In this document: positions 23,578 through 35,454 of the stretch, one piece after another
How the letters are laid out: every line of letters begins with the position of its first letter
Numbering within the stretch: the first letter of the stretch is position 1
Source of the DNA: Rheum nobile
Lineage: Eukaryota > Streptophyta > Magnoliopsida > Caryophyllales > Polygonaceae
Length of the DNA: 64,000 bases
Assembly (NCBI GenBank): GCA_027886185.1
Contig: WOAB01000878.1
Coordinates: forward strand, 3,732,001 to 3,796,000
Direction of reading: 5' to 3'
The notes under the pieces: model-generated
Seen by the model: only the letters and a program-made list of their open reading frames with translations
Told to the model about the DNA's origin: nothing
The model's database searches: none
Made by a program: the position numbers and the translations under genes

Positions 23578-24881
23578 TGACGTGGCCTAAGGTCGTTATG
23601 CCAAATCAAAGTAACCTCAACTTCCAAACTATAATAGTGAGTAAGCAAGAGTCGAAATCCCAAGAGAATCATAGGAGTCTATTTTCTTTTGAACAATCAA
23701 CTACCAATCGAACAGTGTAACAAAAAGGGGGTTTTGAGGTTTGGTTTGCTAAAATCTATGGATAAATCAAATAAAGGAAAAATGCTCCTCCTAACAAATA
23801 TCCACAATCACTGAATATGGTTGATCATAGATTATCTCGAGTTCTTATTCCTTCCTATGGTTGTTCCTGTCCCGATCTTATGTAGATTCAAAGGGAAACC
23901 TTCCACTAAGAACCCTTACCAATGAATAACCCTAGTACCACTAAAAGTTCAACCCAAAGGCAGCAATGCATATAAGAATTAACCAGGATACACAGAACGC
24001 TCGCTCAGATGCATTTACCATGTAATTATTTGTCCCTACAATAGAACAATTTCAACCAGAGCATGTAAATTGTAGTTGCTACAGCAGAATAGGACGTTTG
24101 CCCAATAGTTTCCTAATCCTAGCAATATGAAAATCACCAATAACAACTAGTTGCGCGGACTAGTGCAATCAATGAAATCCAATGGAATAGGCTTAGAAGA
24201 GATAATACAAACCAATAGGAACTCGAACACGAAAGATAATCTCACAACCAAAATCCAATGAATGCTTCAATTGTTAGGCGGAACCAAGAAGGTTAGTTCC
24301 TCCTCATGTTCTTCATAAAACTCTGAATCAATGAATAATTGAACAACGTAGTAATTCTCGAAACTAAAACTTGATTCTAAAAACCTAAAAACTAAGAGAG
24401 TATATATATGTGGGCTTAACAAATGACCTAGCCCACTGAAAATAGAAAACGGAATAAATAAACTGAAAATAAAGAAAAACAGATAAGATAGGTTCGGGAA
24501 ATCCGAAATAACTCTGCCGTGTTGACCCGCGATCGCGAGTGATGGACCTTAATCGCGAGCCACGTAGTTCCGCGCTCCTTGCTCTCCTCCGTACCTGCAG
24601 AAGTGTCTCGAAGTCCCGCGATCGCGGCAACCTCACCCGCGATCGCGGTTAATGCTCGACCTGCTGCACCCGCATTCTCCTCTTCTATTCTTCCATAGGC
24701 TCTCTCGTGGCTTCTTCTTCTTCAATGTCTCCAACAATCTTCAAGTAAGCTCAAAACATCTCCAAAACACCAAGACTTCGCCTCCATACTCCATGCATAA
24801 GAATGTGTCTAAAACTACCCAAATGACACCAATAAATCCTCTAATGACTCTTAGTTAAGCTCTACAAAGTAGTGCTTATCA
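23578..24881 (-). repeat. 3' LTR of the Athila element
   Basis: 1304 bp, TGACGTGGCC...GTGCTTATCA. A polypurine tract (minus GTGTGGAGGAGTT) abuts it at 24882-24894. Contains GC-word doublets at 24526-24559 and 24615-24648, the latter being two CCCGCGATCGCGG words 21 bp apart. Confidence 0.93.
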
Positions 24882-25593
24882 AACTCCTCCACACTTAGAC
24901 CTTTGCTCGTCCTCGAGCAAACTAAGAGAAAGTCTACTCCTCCAATGCAGCACCCAAGGTCTCAGGAAGTGCGTCCTCCTACTAAGAGTCACCTAACCCA
25001 TGTCAAGCTCCTGGCGTCAATCCACCATCATACACATTCTCAATCAACAAGCAAAAGGGGCAAGCAGAGTACTTCCCCTAAGCCTAACTCGGACATCCAA
25101 TAGTGTGAGTAGCCTCTAATCCTAGCCTTCATCTATGACTCCTTATGACTCCCAAAGTGACCTACCCGATAATCCTTCTTTGTCTCCACTTATGTTGCCC
25201 CGCCGGTAAAATGAGATCCTAGAAAAACACTCTTCTTCTTTTCACTCATTTTGCCTAGGAGCCCTTTTGGGTTTTCATCCTAGCCACTCATATTTTTGTC
25301 ATAGATGTGCTCACGTAAGCTCACGCCACTCAGGCACCTTTTTACCCCAGCCTAGCGCTGGTCCGGGTCACCTGCTTTTTACCCAAGCTGCCCTTTCGGG
25401 TTTTCAGCTTGTCCTAGGATTTTCAGAGATTTTTTTTTACTTCACGAAAATACTGAAATTCGAAAATACTGAATCAAATATGCTGAAACAAATGCAAAAA
25501 CTGAATACAAAGATAGAAAGTGAATATAGACTCCTCCCCCACACTTAAAAGATCACATTGTCCTCAATGTAGAAAAGACAGAGAAAAGAAATT

Positions 25594-25609
25594 GGGGGGG
25601 GGGGGGGGG
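25594..25609. repeat. G16 homopolymer
   Basis: Sixteen consecutive G on the plus strand, between the env-like stop codon and the 3' LTR of the Athila element. Its length is likely to vary or be affected by sequencing error. Confidence 0.8.
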
Positions 25610-26384
25610 AGAACTACACTCACTTTGGGGGTGTGGAAGGTCCCGCTGGACCATGTCCCTTGAAGAACTCCTCCTGTCTGTGGCGTAGAAGGGCCACTTG
25701 TCCCTCAATATCATCAAAGCGCGTTACCGAATACTGGTGTAAGCGGTCCAAGTCCAGAGCAATTGCATGCACGGCTGCTGTCGTGGTGGTCTGCTGGTTG
25801 TAGATCTCCGCCTGCCTGGCCGCAAGGCGATCTAGGCGGTCCAGCATTTGGCTGAGTGAATCAGACGATGGAGCCTCCTTTCGCGCGGGTGGTCGGGTAG
25901 GTGCTTCTCGTGCGCCGGGTTCATCCGAAGGTAGGGCAAAATCTTTTGCTGTTGGACCAAAGGGTATTGGTCGCGGCAGCTTCATCTTGTGGTCCCCTAC
26001 TGCATGAGATAACCAAACGAATCCGTCCCTACGATCACCATAGATGAGTCTGGACTTCCTCAATTGGTCAAGGTTGTAGATGAAGGAACTAGGGACCAGC
26101 TCTAGTGTAGTCTCTTCGGGATCAAAGTACTTCAAAGCGATGAGGGTGATCATACCCCCAAAACCAATTCTTCCTGCGGCCTTCTTTTGCGTCTTCTGGA
26201 CAGAATACATGAAAATATCTGCCCAGTCCGGAACGACCTCACTCTCTGGGGTGAGACACCATAGGATCGCCAAGTCGACACATGAGATCTTGTTCACCTC
26301 CCCTTGACCCAGGAATGCAAGTGCAAGAACTTTGTGGATCAAACGTAGGCAAGGGTGGGTGATCTTGTAGTTGTATTCTCCTCT

Positions 26385-29011
26385 TGTAACACCCCCAAAA
26401 CTTAACCCATTTGGAAAGGTATTACCGCCAGTGACCCCAGTGTTCCTTACCGAGATCACCCAAGGCTTTACCGGTTTAAATACAATTCAGGAAATACAAT
26501 TGATATATAATGATCAAAGTATTCAAATCAAAACATCAATCAAATGAAACATGAGTTACGGGATTACATCCCAATCCCGAATAGGACAAATATAGAGTTT
26601 AAACAAAGTACAACGGAAGTCTTATAAAAGATATTACAAAAAGGGTTGTGATCGTAATGATCACCTGCCCAAGGATCTCAACCTGATTAAAAGAAATTAT
26701 TAAAACATCCAAAAACAACCGTCGTCTTCATAGTCAATCTAGTCTCCTCATATCTTCGCTCTATCTGATGTACCGAATCGAACGGATGACACCAGCCCAC
26801 ATGCGGAGAACAATGTTCGTGGGTTAGTCTACTTGAATAGACTAGCAAGGGTAAAAAGCAGAATGGTTCGAGTGATCGTAACCATTTACTATCATTGTCC
26901 CTCGAATAATAACCGAAGGGACGATACATAACCCGACACTTTCACGGAATAACAACAAGAGGTATGCACAAGAGAAGATTCTGGAAGACTTAATCTTCAC
27001 AGAAATCGACCCGAAAGAAGACTCCAATGGAAATGAGTCTTTAAGGAAATATGACAAATCTGGAAAGTTTACAGAATCAAACAACAACGATTAAAAGCTG
27101 ACTGAGATGCTTCAGCTCACAACCAACCTCACCGCTTACAGCGAATCCAGATCGGAAGGAGAACGTACTACATTCAAGTCTGGATCTTACAGAACCACAT
27201 AACGATGATTTAAAAACTGACTAAGATATTTCGATTCACGACCAACCTCATCGCTTACAGCGAATCCAGATTGGAAAGAGAACGTACTCTGATCAAAAGT
27301 CAAGACGAGCTTTCCTAGCTGCACTATTTACTTAGCTGCACTACTCGCCAAAGGTATATTAATTAAGTGCTCTCGGGCACCTTATCTTATTTAATTCCAA
27401 AACGATTAACACATTAAAAGCTTTTAATATATGTCCCTATCACGCAGGACCCATATCTAAGGAATGAATCTCACCGAGTCCAAACCTCTGAATCTACATC
27501 GAAAGAATGAACCTCACAGAGTCCAAACTTCTACTATCGCAGGGTCTTGCTCGCCCTTTAAAAGAATGAACCTCACTGAGTTCAAACTTCAACAATCGTT
27601 GGGTCTTCATCGCCCTTACAGTTATAAAGGAACGCGCATAGAACTCTCAGGATTCAGGCGTTCCTACAAATACTCGTGCTAACTTACAGTTACAACACAA
27701 CCACAGTACAAGATAAATCCACATAAATGCCCGGAAGGCGATCACATATAATAACGTCGTTCTAACAGATATACAACCTATTATATGATTTTCCAAAACA
27801 GTTTATAAAACCAATTCCAGACAAACACAATAATCATTCCAAATTAATTACTCAGATAAACAACTGATAATTAATGTAAATATGGAACGATGAGCAAGAG
27901 CGAACCGCCACTTGCCTGAGTCCGCATAGATTGAACGAAGTCTAACGACGGGATTCCGGGCTCGACACAGAGACGAATCCACCAACTCCGGTACCTTCGG
28001 ATCGACCCATACAGAAACCCTAAGTTAGATTCGACAAACAACAATACCGATCTACGAAAGAACGAAAGGAATCGAAGGAAACGAAATCCGAACGAAGGCT
28101 ACGGAAGCCAACACATCAACCCGACCAACAACAACTCGCCGGCGGGCGCCACAACAATCACGGCGGGCGCCGCCTCAAGCACGGCGGGCGCCGTCTCAAG
28201 CACGGCGGGCGCCGCCCAACTGCGGCGGGCGCCGCTCCTTGGCCCTTCTTCACGGCGGCTGGCCACAACATCACGGCGGGCGCCGTCTCATGCCGGTGGT
28301 CGCCGTGTTCCTCACGGCGGGCGCCGTCTCATGCCGGCGGTCGCCGTGATCCTCGCGGCGGTCGCCGTCGCGAACGAAAACAGAAATACGAGAGGAGAAA
28401 ACTCACCCTCGACGATCGATTTGGCACGTCTTTCGCCTTGCTTGGCTTCTAGGCGTCCGAGAGCCTCCAATGCTCCTCTTGGCCACCGGAAACGACACTA
28501 AACGAGCTCCGACGATCCACTAGAGCCTTCCCGAGAGAGAGCGTTTTGAGAGCATTTTTGAGAGACGAGAGCTTGACAGCGCTTCCGCGTTTTTCAGCCC
28601 CTTTCACTCTCACCCAATGCTCTCTATTTAAAGGCAAATCCAAGGAGGAGGAAGGTGATAGGAAGCTTCCTTCCCGTCCCTTGGGTAATAACCTTGCACT
28701 TTGCCTCTTGGATAATAGCTCTTGGACAATAACCTTTGGATAAAGAATCTTGTACTATTGCCCATTAGATAACAACTATTGGGCAATAAACTTGTACCAA
28801 TCTTAACTCGCGTTAACAAAAGTCGTACACGAACGAGTACGAACTTCCAAAACATCTCGACTGTATAATTCTTCACTGAGAAAAATATTACAGATACAGA
28901 GCACATTACAGAATGTCTCAAACCTTCAGAATTAAATCCGACGTACCAAACTGGCGCTCGGGAAAAATCCATAATTCCCAAAATAGCCTTATAAAATTAC
29001 GGGGTATCACA
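26385..29011 (-). mobile_element. Solo LTR, family A copy 3
   Basis: 2627 bp, ends TGTAACACCCC and GGGGTATCACA, TSD CCTCT (26380-26384 and 29012-29016). It inserted into the env-like gene of the Athila element. It carries a roughly ten-site array of GGCGGGCGCC-type words at 28141-28370. A TATA-like CTATTTAAAGG lies near 28622. Confidence 0.92.
28141..28370. repeat. Phased array of GGCGGGCGCC words
   Basis: GGCGGGCGCC starts at 28141, 28162, 28183, 28204 and 28224, then 28275, with related GGTGGTCGCC/GGCGGTCGCC at about 28294, 28316, 28336 and 28357. Steps are 20-22 bp inside each run, while the spacers differ in sequence. It lies downstream of the TATA-like element of solo LTR copy 3, where the GC words of other copies also lie. 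Confidence 0.8.
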
Positions 29012-29599
29012 CCTCTAGTGTCGAACTCTGCCCCTGTAGCTTGCAGCCAGAAGTCCAAGTGTTTGCCATTAGTGGACTCCCACCCAGGTGTAGGTTGGGC
29101 AGACACACCAAAAAGCTCTCTGAGTTCTTCCTTGGTTAGGGTATGCTTCTTGTCCCGCAACTGGAAGGAGAACACCTTGCCCTTGTCCTGTGGTTCGAAA
29201 GTAGCAATGAATTCATAGACTAGAGAGTCATACGTTGGTACCTTCTTCCACATGAATCCTCCCAGTCCGCGATGATCGAGGAGTTGCTTGGTGCAGTCCC
29301 AAAGTTGGAGAACTGTTAGGGCTGCCACATCGAAGAACTTTGTTGGGAATTTGGGATCACTTGCTTCCTCTGTAGATCCTTCCAGATCTTGATCTGCGGT
29401 TTGGACATCTTCCGGGGCATGGGTTGGGCCATGGTTACAACTCTGTTCGGCGAGGGCAGGGTTCAGTATTGGGTAGGCCGCGATCGTGGGGCTCAGGGCG
29501 CGGTCGCGGGTTGCTCTCGGTGGTGGGAGACGACAAGTGGTGTTCACTGCGATCGCGGTTAGAGGGGCGCGATCGCGGGGAATAGGGTTTGGTGCGGCG

Positions 29600-30010
29600 A
29601 TGGGTGGGTGTGGGAGAGAAAAAGAGAATGAAAGGAAAAGTGGAGGAAGGGTGGTTTAAGAAAGGTGAAACGAGGGTTTGGAAAGATAGGAGTTGGCTAA
29701 AAGATTTACTTACAAAAAGAAAAGAAAAGATTCTGCTGCCATATATTCTGATTTTTTTTTTATAATTTTTTTTTCGAACTAACTGAAATCCCGCTGCTTC
29801 TGAGGGGCCGCGATCGCGGGTTGAAAACCGCGATCGAGGTTTGCTTTCGACTTATCTGCATGAGGTTAGTTCGTACGGAAAAAAAAATGGTGGCAGAAAA
29901 AGATTAATGTACAACAATTCAAAGTGAAAACGAGAAACAGAAATGCACATCGGGTTGCCTCCCGAGTAGCGCCTTGTTTAACGTACTGACTTGACGTTAC
30001 TCCCTTCTTC
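29600..30010. other. Spacer between integrase and env-like gene
   Basis: Non-coding Athila interior. It holds one GC-word doublet at 29808-29839 (CCGCGATCGCGG and CCGCGATCGAGG, 20 bp apart). A T-rich run precedes it. Confidence 0.6.
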
Positions 30011-31834
30011 TTAATCTGCATCAGGAGGATCTTCCAGGGTGAGATCTTCCTGCTCTGAGGGGTGTGGTCTTTCGTGGTAAGGTTTCAGGCATTGACCATT
30101 CACCTTAAATGTGGAGCCATTGGTTGGGTTGTACAGGTCCACTGCTCTGTGGGGGTATGCATGGGCGACCGTGTAGGGACCCGTCCAACGAGACCTGAGC
30201 TTTCCTGGAAACAGCTTCAGACGTGATGTAAAAAGGAGGACCTTGTCGCCAGCCTTAAACTCTTTCCGGAGAATGTGCTTATCATGCCACGCCTTTGTCT
30301 TTTCTTTGTAGATGACTGCATTGTCGTATGATTCCAGGCGTAACTCTTCTAATTCCTGCAGCTGCAGTTTCCGGAATGCTCCCACCTCATCAAGTTTCAT
30401 ATTGCAATTTCTCACAGCCCAGTGGGCCTTATGCTCTAGCTCCACAGGGAGATGACATGCCTTTCCGAACACCAATATGTATGGAGACATTCCAATGGGT
30501 GTTTTGTAGGCTGTGCGATAGGCCCATAGAGCGTCGTCCAGCCTCAAGCTCCAATCCTTTCGGTTCGGCGAGACTGTCTTCTCTAGGATGGTCTTTATCT
30601 CTCTGTTTGATATCTCTGCTTGGCCATTTGTCTGGGGGTGATATGCTGTCGAGATCTTCTGCGTGACATGGTACCTTCTGAGTAGTGCACTGACTGTCTT
30701 GTTGCAGAAATGAGTACCCCTGTCACTGATGAGTGCCCGTGGGATTCCAAAGCGGGCAAAGATGTTCTCCTTGAGGAATTTAGCCACAACTTTAGAATCA
30801 TCTGTCCTGGTGGCCTTCGCTTCTACCCATTTTGAGACATAGTCTACGGCCAACAATATGTACATGTTTCCGAAAGAACTGGGGAATGGCCCCATGAAGT
30901 CAATTTCCCAGACGTCAAAGATCTCGCAGAAGATCACGAGTGACTGTGGCATCTCATTTCTTCTGGATATGTTTCCCATGCGCTGACATCTATCGCAAGC
31001 CTTGCAGAAGGTGTGTGCGTCGCGGAATATGTGGGGCCAGAAGAAACCAGACTCTAACACCTTCCGGGCTGTTTTATGGGGCCCGAAGTGTCCGCCACAG
31101 GCATGAGAGTGGCATAACTCTAGGACTGAGCGCATTTCATCATTTGGCAGGCATCTGCGAATTACTTGGTCGGTGCAATGCTTCCACAGGTATGGGTCAT
31201 CCCAGACAAAATGTTTAGCCTCGCTGCGCAGCTTATCCCTTTGAGCTTTTGTAAGGTGTGGGGGGAATTCACCCCTGGTGAGAAAATTGACTATGTTGGC
31301 ATACCAGGGTTTAGGTTCATTCAGCGCCCACACGGTTTCCTCGAGCTGAAATGGGGAGCCGCGATCGCGGTCATCACCCCGCGATCGCGGTTCCTTCTCG
31401 ACCAAGTTTATGTTGCAGACGGATTCATGCTTCGAAAACGGCGCCCCGCGATCGCGGTCATCACCCCGCGATCGCGGTTTCTCTTCGACCTGGACGCTGA
31501 ATAGCGTGTCGTCTGGAAACTCACCCTGGATGGGTGCTTGATATTCGGACTTGTCCTCGCCCTGCACCAATCGACTTAGATGATCAACGACTAGATTTTC
31601 CGCTCCTTTCTTGTCTTTAATCTCTACATCAAATTCGCTGAGTAGGAGAATCCATCGAATCAGTCGGGGTTTGGCCTCCTTCTTCTCCATGAGATAACGA
31701 AGTGCAGCATGATCGGTGTAGATAATCACTTTAGTTCCGATGAGGTACGGTCTGAATTTCTCCAGTGCAAACACCACGGCCAAAAACTCATTTTCCGTGG
31801 TGGAGTAGTTCCTCTGTGCTCCGTTGAGGGTCAT
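30011..31834 (-). pseudogene. Athila RNase H and integrase
   Basis: 607-codon frame. RNase H (NYSTTENEFLAVVFALEKFRPYL, IYTDHAAL, WILLLSEFDVEI) is followed by a linker with two RSR..RDRG peptide repeats encoded by GC-word doublets. Then comes integrase, with an HHCC zinc region (HSHACGGHFG to CKACDRC) and DDE residues in WEIDFMGP, ISDRGTHF and NGQAEISNREIK, and the C-terminal KVLLFTSRLKLFPGKLRSRW block. There is no chromodomain, as expected for Athila. It is separated from RT by one stop codon at about 31874-31876, so the polyprotein is broken although this section reads open. Confidence 0.9.
31356..31480 (-). repeat. GC-word doublets in Athila pol
   Basis: Two doublets of CCGCGATCGCGG, at 31359/31379 and 31446/31466, each with starts exactly 20 bp apart and the doublets 87 bp apart. 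On the minus strand they encode RSRGDDRDRG twice. They lie in the linker between RNase H and the integrase zinc region, where an insertion is likely tolerated. Confidence 0.8.
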
Positions 31835-31876
31835 GGATGCGTAATGGATGACATGAGAGGCTCTCCCCTCCTTCTG

Positions 31877-32846
31877 TCACAGAACCGCACCGACCGCATA
31901 GTCACTTGCATCGCACATGATCTCAAAGGGCCGTGTCCAGTCTGGCGCTTGGATGATTGGTGCACTGGTGAGGTGGGTCTTCAGCTCGTCAAATGCCTTC
32001 TTGCATTCCTCGTTGCAAACAAAGTACACATCCTTCTTCAGCGGCTCGCACAAAGGCGCTGAGACCTTGGAGAAGTCCTTGATGAACCTGCGATAGAATC
32101 CTGCATGGCCTAAAAAGGACCTCACTTCACGCACGTTAGTAGGATAAGGCAAAGATTGAATGACATCAACCTTTGCCTTATCGACCTCAATACCCTTTGC
32201 GGAGACAATATGACCTAAAACAATTCCCTGTTCTACCATGAAATGGCATTTTTCCGAATTAAGACATAAATTGGTTTCCACACATCTCTGTAGAACCCGG
32301 GAAAGGTGATCTAGGCATAGGTCAAAACTGTCTCCGTGCACTGTGAAGTCACCCATAAAAACCTCAATAAAGTCCTTGACAAATTCAGAAAAAATACTTA
32401 CCATATACCGTTGAAATGTGCCGGGTGCATTACATAGGCCAAATGGCATTCTGCGGTATGCAAATGTGCCAAATGGACATGTAAATGTGGTCTTCTCCTG
32501 GTCTTCTGGTGCAATGGGGACTTGAAAGTACCATGAATATCCATCTAGGAAACAGTAGTATGGTCGGCCTGTCAGTCTCTCCAACATCTGGTCAATGAAT
32601 GGAAGGGGGAAGTGATCCTTTCTGGTTACCGCATTTAGCTTGCGGTAGTCTATGCACACCCTCCACCCAGTCTGTGTTTTGGTGGGGACTAGCTCGCCGT
32701 CCTTGTTTTCTACTACCGTGATCCCGCCTTTCTTTGGCACCACCTGAGTGGGGCTCACCCATTTGCTGTCTGAGATGGGGTAGATTATTCTAGCTTGTAG
32801 GAGTTTTAACACCTCCTTCTTCACTACCTCCATCATTGGTGGATTG
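31877..32846 (-). pseudogene. Athila reverse transcriptase
   Basis: Contains MMEVVKKEVLKLL, WVSPTQVVPKK, GWRVCIDYRKLNAVT, FLDGYSWYFQVPIAPEDQ, FGTFAYRRMPFGLCNAPGTF and LGHIVSAKGIEVDKAKV, the normal RT order. The catalytic motif, usually F/YMDD or YVDD in this group, reads FMGD, so one active-site Asp is lost. A TGA replaces a codon just after DYAVGAVL. The upstream part of the protein lies on the far side of the family A insertion (40339-40714), which broke the gene. Confidence 0.9.
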
Positions 32847-35454
32847 TGTAACACCCCCAAATTTTAACCCATTTGGAAAGGTATTACCGCCAGTGACCTC
32901 GGTTTCCACACCGAAGCCATCCCAGGCTTTACCATTGAAACACAATTCATAAAGAACAATTATGATACAAAATTACCATAACTTTCATTTAAAACATAGT
33001 CGCGGAATTTCAACACAATTCCAAATGCGACAAAATATAGAGTTATTACAATACAGCGGAAGACTTAAAATAATTTACAAGAGTATTGACTTTAGTAGTC
33101 AACGCCCAAAGATCGTAGCCTGATTAAAACATTTTCAAATACCGTTCATCCTCATAGTCGTTTTGGCCTTCATGGATCCTGCAACCTATCTGATGTGTCG
33201 AAACGGACGGACGACACCAACCATGACGATGCAGATAACAAAAATACCGTGGGTTAGTCTACTGAATAGACTAGCAAGTGACCAAAGTAGAAGGTTCGAA
33301 GTAGTCGTATTAGGTTAGACTCATCGTTTCTCGAATTAAAACCGATGACGATAGTCAACCACCATACTCCTACTGGAATATATCAAGCAGCATGATCAAG
33401 AGAAGATTCTGGAAGACCGAGTCTTACAGCAATCAACCCAAAAGAAGACTCCAATGAAAGTGAGTCTTAACAGAAATATGACAAATGTTGGGGAACATTA
33501 ATAATTTCATACAAGCGTTCAAAAACGACTTGATGTTTCGGTTCACGACCAACCTCACCGCTTAGGGCGAATCCAGATTAGAAAGAGAACGTACTCTGAT
33601 CAAAGTCAAGACGAGCTTTCCTAGCTGCACTATTTCCTAGTTGCACTACTCGCCTGAGGATATATTTAATTATGTGCGACAAAGACACTTATCTCATTTA
33701 ATTCCAAAACGATCATCACATTATAAGCTTTTAAATCTCCTCACAAGAGATATCGGATCTCCTCACAAGAGATATCAGATCTCCTCACAAGAGATATCAG
33801 AGGGAATAAATCCTGAAAGATTTGGCACTAGCGAAGTGTACCAACCCTGAGTAAGGGCATGGTCATGACCAGAGAGAGTACTGGGGAAAAATCCACCAAG
33901 TACTAGTTATAAAGAAACAGCTAAACCCCCACAAGGTACATAGCGTTCCTACGAATACTCGTTCTAACTAAACAGTTACGAACGCAGTAATAATTCACAT
34001 CAACGTTAAGAATACTTGTGCTAACTAAACAGTTAACGCACAGTAATAATCACATCAAAGCCATTAAGGCCAATAACAAATATAATAGCGTTGTTCTAGC
34101 AGATATACAACCTATTATAATATCTTTTAAAATCACAAACAGTTATCAAAACTGTTTCCGACGAAAACAGTAAATCATCCCAAATTAATTAACAACTAAA
34201 CAATTGATAATTAATTGAAATATGGAATGATGAGCAAGAGCGAACCGCCACTTGCCTGGAATAGATTCGACAATGAATCTAGACGAGACGACTACTGATG
34301 ATATCCTTTCCGAGGATATGGCCTAAGCTTCAGATAGCTTCAACGGATTATGAGTCCACACGCGATCCAACACGTGACATATTAATTAATCTCAATTAAT
34401 TTGTCTGGACGAACTCAAGGAATTAAATCCAATAAATTCTTATAATTTTAAATCATAAGAATATTGATTGAATTTTCCTAAAGAAAACACGGATAAAAGG
34501 GGATAGAAATTATACCGCTCGATCGATCTCGGGTTAAATCTGGACTGGAATTGAATTGGGCTTACGGCCCAACACAAAATATAACAAGGAGGGGCCCACC
34601 CGACACTATTCATCATCTTCCATCTCCAATCTACGTAACAACAGAAGTAGAGCAACAACAGAGCACAACAACAACAGGGGATCGGCGGTAACACAACTCG
34701 GCGCTGGGCTTCGCCGGAGGAGCTTCACCGTCTCGTCGCCGGGAAGAAGCGGCAACAACCAGCAAACAGCAGCAACAACGGGCAGCAGCTCATCGGCGAT
34801 CTCAGCTACCACACGACCACAGCGGCCACGAACTGCACCCACACCAGCTCCGCGCAGCTCGACCACAACAACACCAGCAGACCCGCAACCAACACTGCTC
34901 GACACCAGCAGCACCAGCCCGGAACAGGGGAGGGGCAGAGGAGCTCACCAAGAGGGATGACGAACCACTGAGCTGCACAGGAGGCGGAGCAGGGGATGGC
35001 ATGGGTCTTCGATGCCGGTGGGAAGAGGACCGAGAGGGGAGCCGGGAGAGAGAGCTCAAAGATAGGAGATGGGAGAAATGAGGTTTGGTGCCCATCACCC
35101 CCTTCAGATCGGCTCCATATATAGTTGAAGGAGAGGCATCTTGCTGTCAAAAAAATTGACATCTGCCTAGAAAATTTTACACCGCGGGGAGTATCGTGGC
35201 AAGAGGGGGAAAATTCGTGGCAGTGCCATGAGAAATGGTATGGGTTTTAAACCCCAGAAATTATATGTTTGTATCCAAACAAATATTATAAGTCCCGAAA
35301 ATACATTGAATGTATTTTATACCACTCAGGGAATTATTTCGGATATCATGGATGTTACGGAAAATCCAAACTCCACTGAAAGCGAAATAATTAATTTGAA
35401 CGAAGGTTGGGAAAATTACCCAAATATCCTTACTAAAAATTATGGGGTATTACA
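32847..35454 (-). repeat. 3' LTR of the complete family A element
   Basis: TGTAACACCCC...GGGGTATTACA. Contains three CTCCTCACAAGAGATATC repeats (33735-33800) and a TAGTCTA...TAGACTA hairpin near 33245-33275. Unlike the solo copies it has no CGATCG word arrays. Confidence 0.92.

Larger units (their letters stand above)
25620..29547 (-). pseudogene. Athila env-like/ORF1-type gene split by a solo LTR
   Basis: N-terminal part 29017-29547 and C-terminal part 25620-26384 on the minus strand, interrupted by the solo LTR 26385-29011. The frame is conserved across the gap (LTR plus TSD is 2632 bp and the two frames differ accordingly), so the gene was open when hit. The text includes KFFDVAALTVLQLWDCTKQL, KGKVFSFQLRDKKHTLTKEE and, in the second part, ISCVDLAILWCLTPESEVVP. 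The position after integrase and the general pattern match the Athila ORF called env-like or ORF1 in plants. No signal peptide or clear transmembrane helix is visible. The true start is uncertain, as the open frame continues above 29547 without a clear ATG. Confidence 0.7.

Noticed and set aside
24526..24648. GCGATCGC words as cyanobacterial HIP1 or contamination
   Set aside because: The octamer is the HIP1 core, but here it lies inside plant retroelement LTRs and genes with target duplications, so contamination is excluded.
28141..28370. CRISPR-like array
   Set aside because: Repeats are about 10 bp with spacers of about 10 bp, in a plant LTR, without cas genes.
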